Source of the DNA: DAOVRL01 sp964459805
GTDB taxonomy: Bacteria; Planctomycetota; Phycisphaerae; Sedimentisphaerales; Anaerobacaceae
NCBI GenBank assembly: GCA_964459805.1
Contig: CAYWOD010000195.1
Coordinates: 1 to 7,054 of the forward strand
Direction: 5' to 3'
Length of the DNA: 7,054 nt
The first letter of the stretch is position 1. The number at the start of each line of letters is the position of its first letter. The notes beneath the pieces were generated by a model. The model did no database searches. It was not told where the DNA came from and saw only the letters and a program-made list of their open reading frames with translations. The translations under genes and the position numbers were made by a program. Below, in pieces: positions 7,016-7,054 of the stretch.

Positions 7016-7054
7016 ACGTCATTGCGAAGGAGCGCAGCGACTGCGGCAATCTCA
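7016..7054. repeat. Dispersed palindromic repeat (GTCATTGCGA...GCAATCTC type), cut by window end
   Basis: The sequence starts ACGTCATTGCGAAGGAGCGC and ends GCGGCAATCTCA at the window edge. ATTGC (7021-7025) and GCAAT (7046-7050) are its inverted ends around a GCGCAGCGACTGC-type core. Read on the other strand it is GATTGCCGCAGTCGCTGCG followed by CTCCTTCGCAATGACG, a form I recognise from memory as a short repeat scattered between genes of many unrelated bacteria. Its first 10 bases, ACGTCATTGC, also occur at 6956-6965, so a second, degenerate copy end may lie just upstream. No gene is visible in 6870-7054. Confidence 0.6.

Overview
The window is almost completely filled by two long, tandem, same-strand genes (130-3468 and 3486-6869) separated by 17 nt. 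Both encode very large exported proteins (1112 and 1127 aa) with one shared architecture: a Sec-type signal peptide, a compact class I SAM-methyltransferase-like Rossmann domain (about residues 30-160), a family-specific linker (IDEWTH..LHD ... LQWV..P.W.R.H), a first PQQ-like (BamB/quinoprotein-type) beta-propeller, a cysteine-rich junction containing CACF, and a second propeller that opens with WPTYRHD. They are clearly ancient tandem duplicates. As far as I can recall, this architecture and its signature phrases are typical of Planctomycetes (Phycisphaerae-like or related environmental lineages). The GC-rich coding sequence, strong GGAGG-type ribosome-binding sites and small dispersed repeats of the kind common in metagenome-assembled genomes fit that, but the organism is inferred and not proven.

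Layout: 1-129 is an AT-richer leader holding a 27-codon ORF (41-124) with its own good ribosome-binding site, ending just before gene 1. Gene 1 is 130-3468. It carries a GC-rich insertion built of nested inverted repeats (about 482-547) within its methyltransferase domain. The short gap 3469-3485 holds the ribosome-binding site of gene 2. Gene 2 is 3486-6869 and carries a 24-nt in-frame insertion of a dispersed TTCGAC..GCTCAGG repeat (about 5894-5918). The tail 6870-7054 has no gene: it holds a weak terminator-like hairpin and, at the window edge, a palindromic dispersed repeat (7016-7054).

Functionally, the two genes look like one transcription unit encoding two envelope proteins. The propellers suggest a scaffold, a binding platform or an enzyme-like surface outside the cytoplasm. 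The methyltransferase-like domain is the best conserved part between the two copies, yet it sits behind an export signal, where SAM is not expected. That contradiction is the most interesting biology here. I see no RNA genes, CRISPR arrays, insertion-sequence transposases or phage genes.
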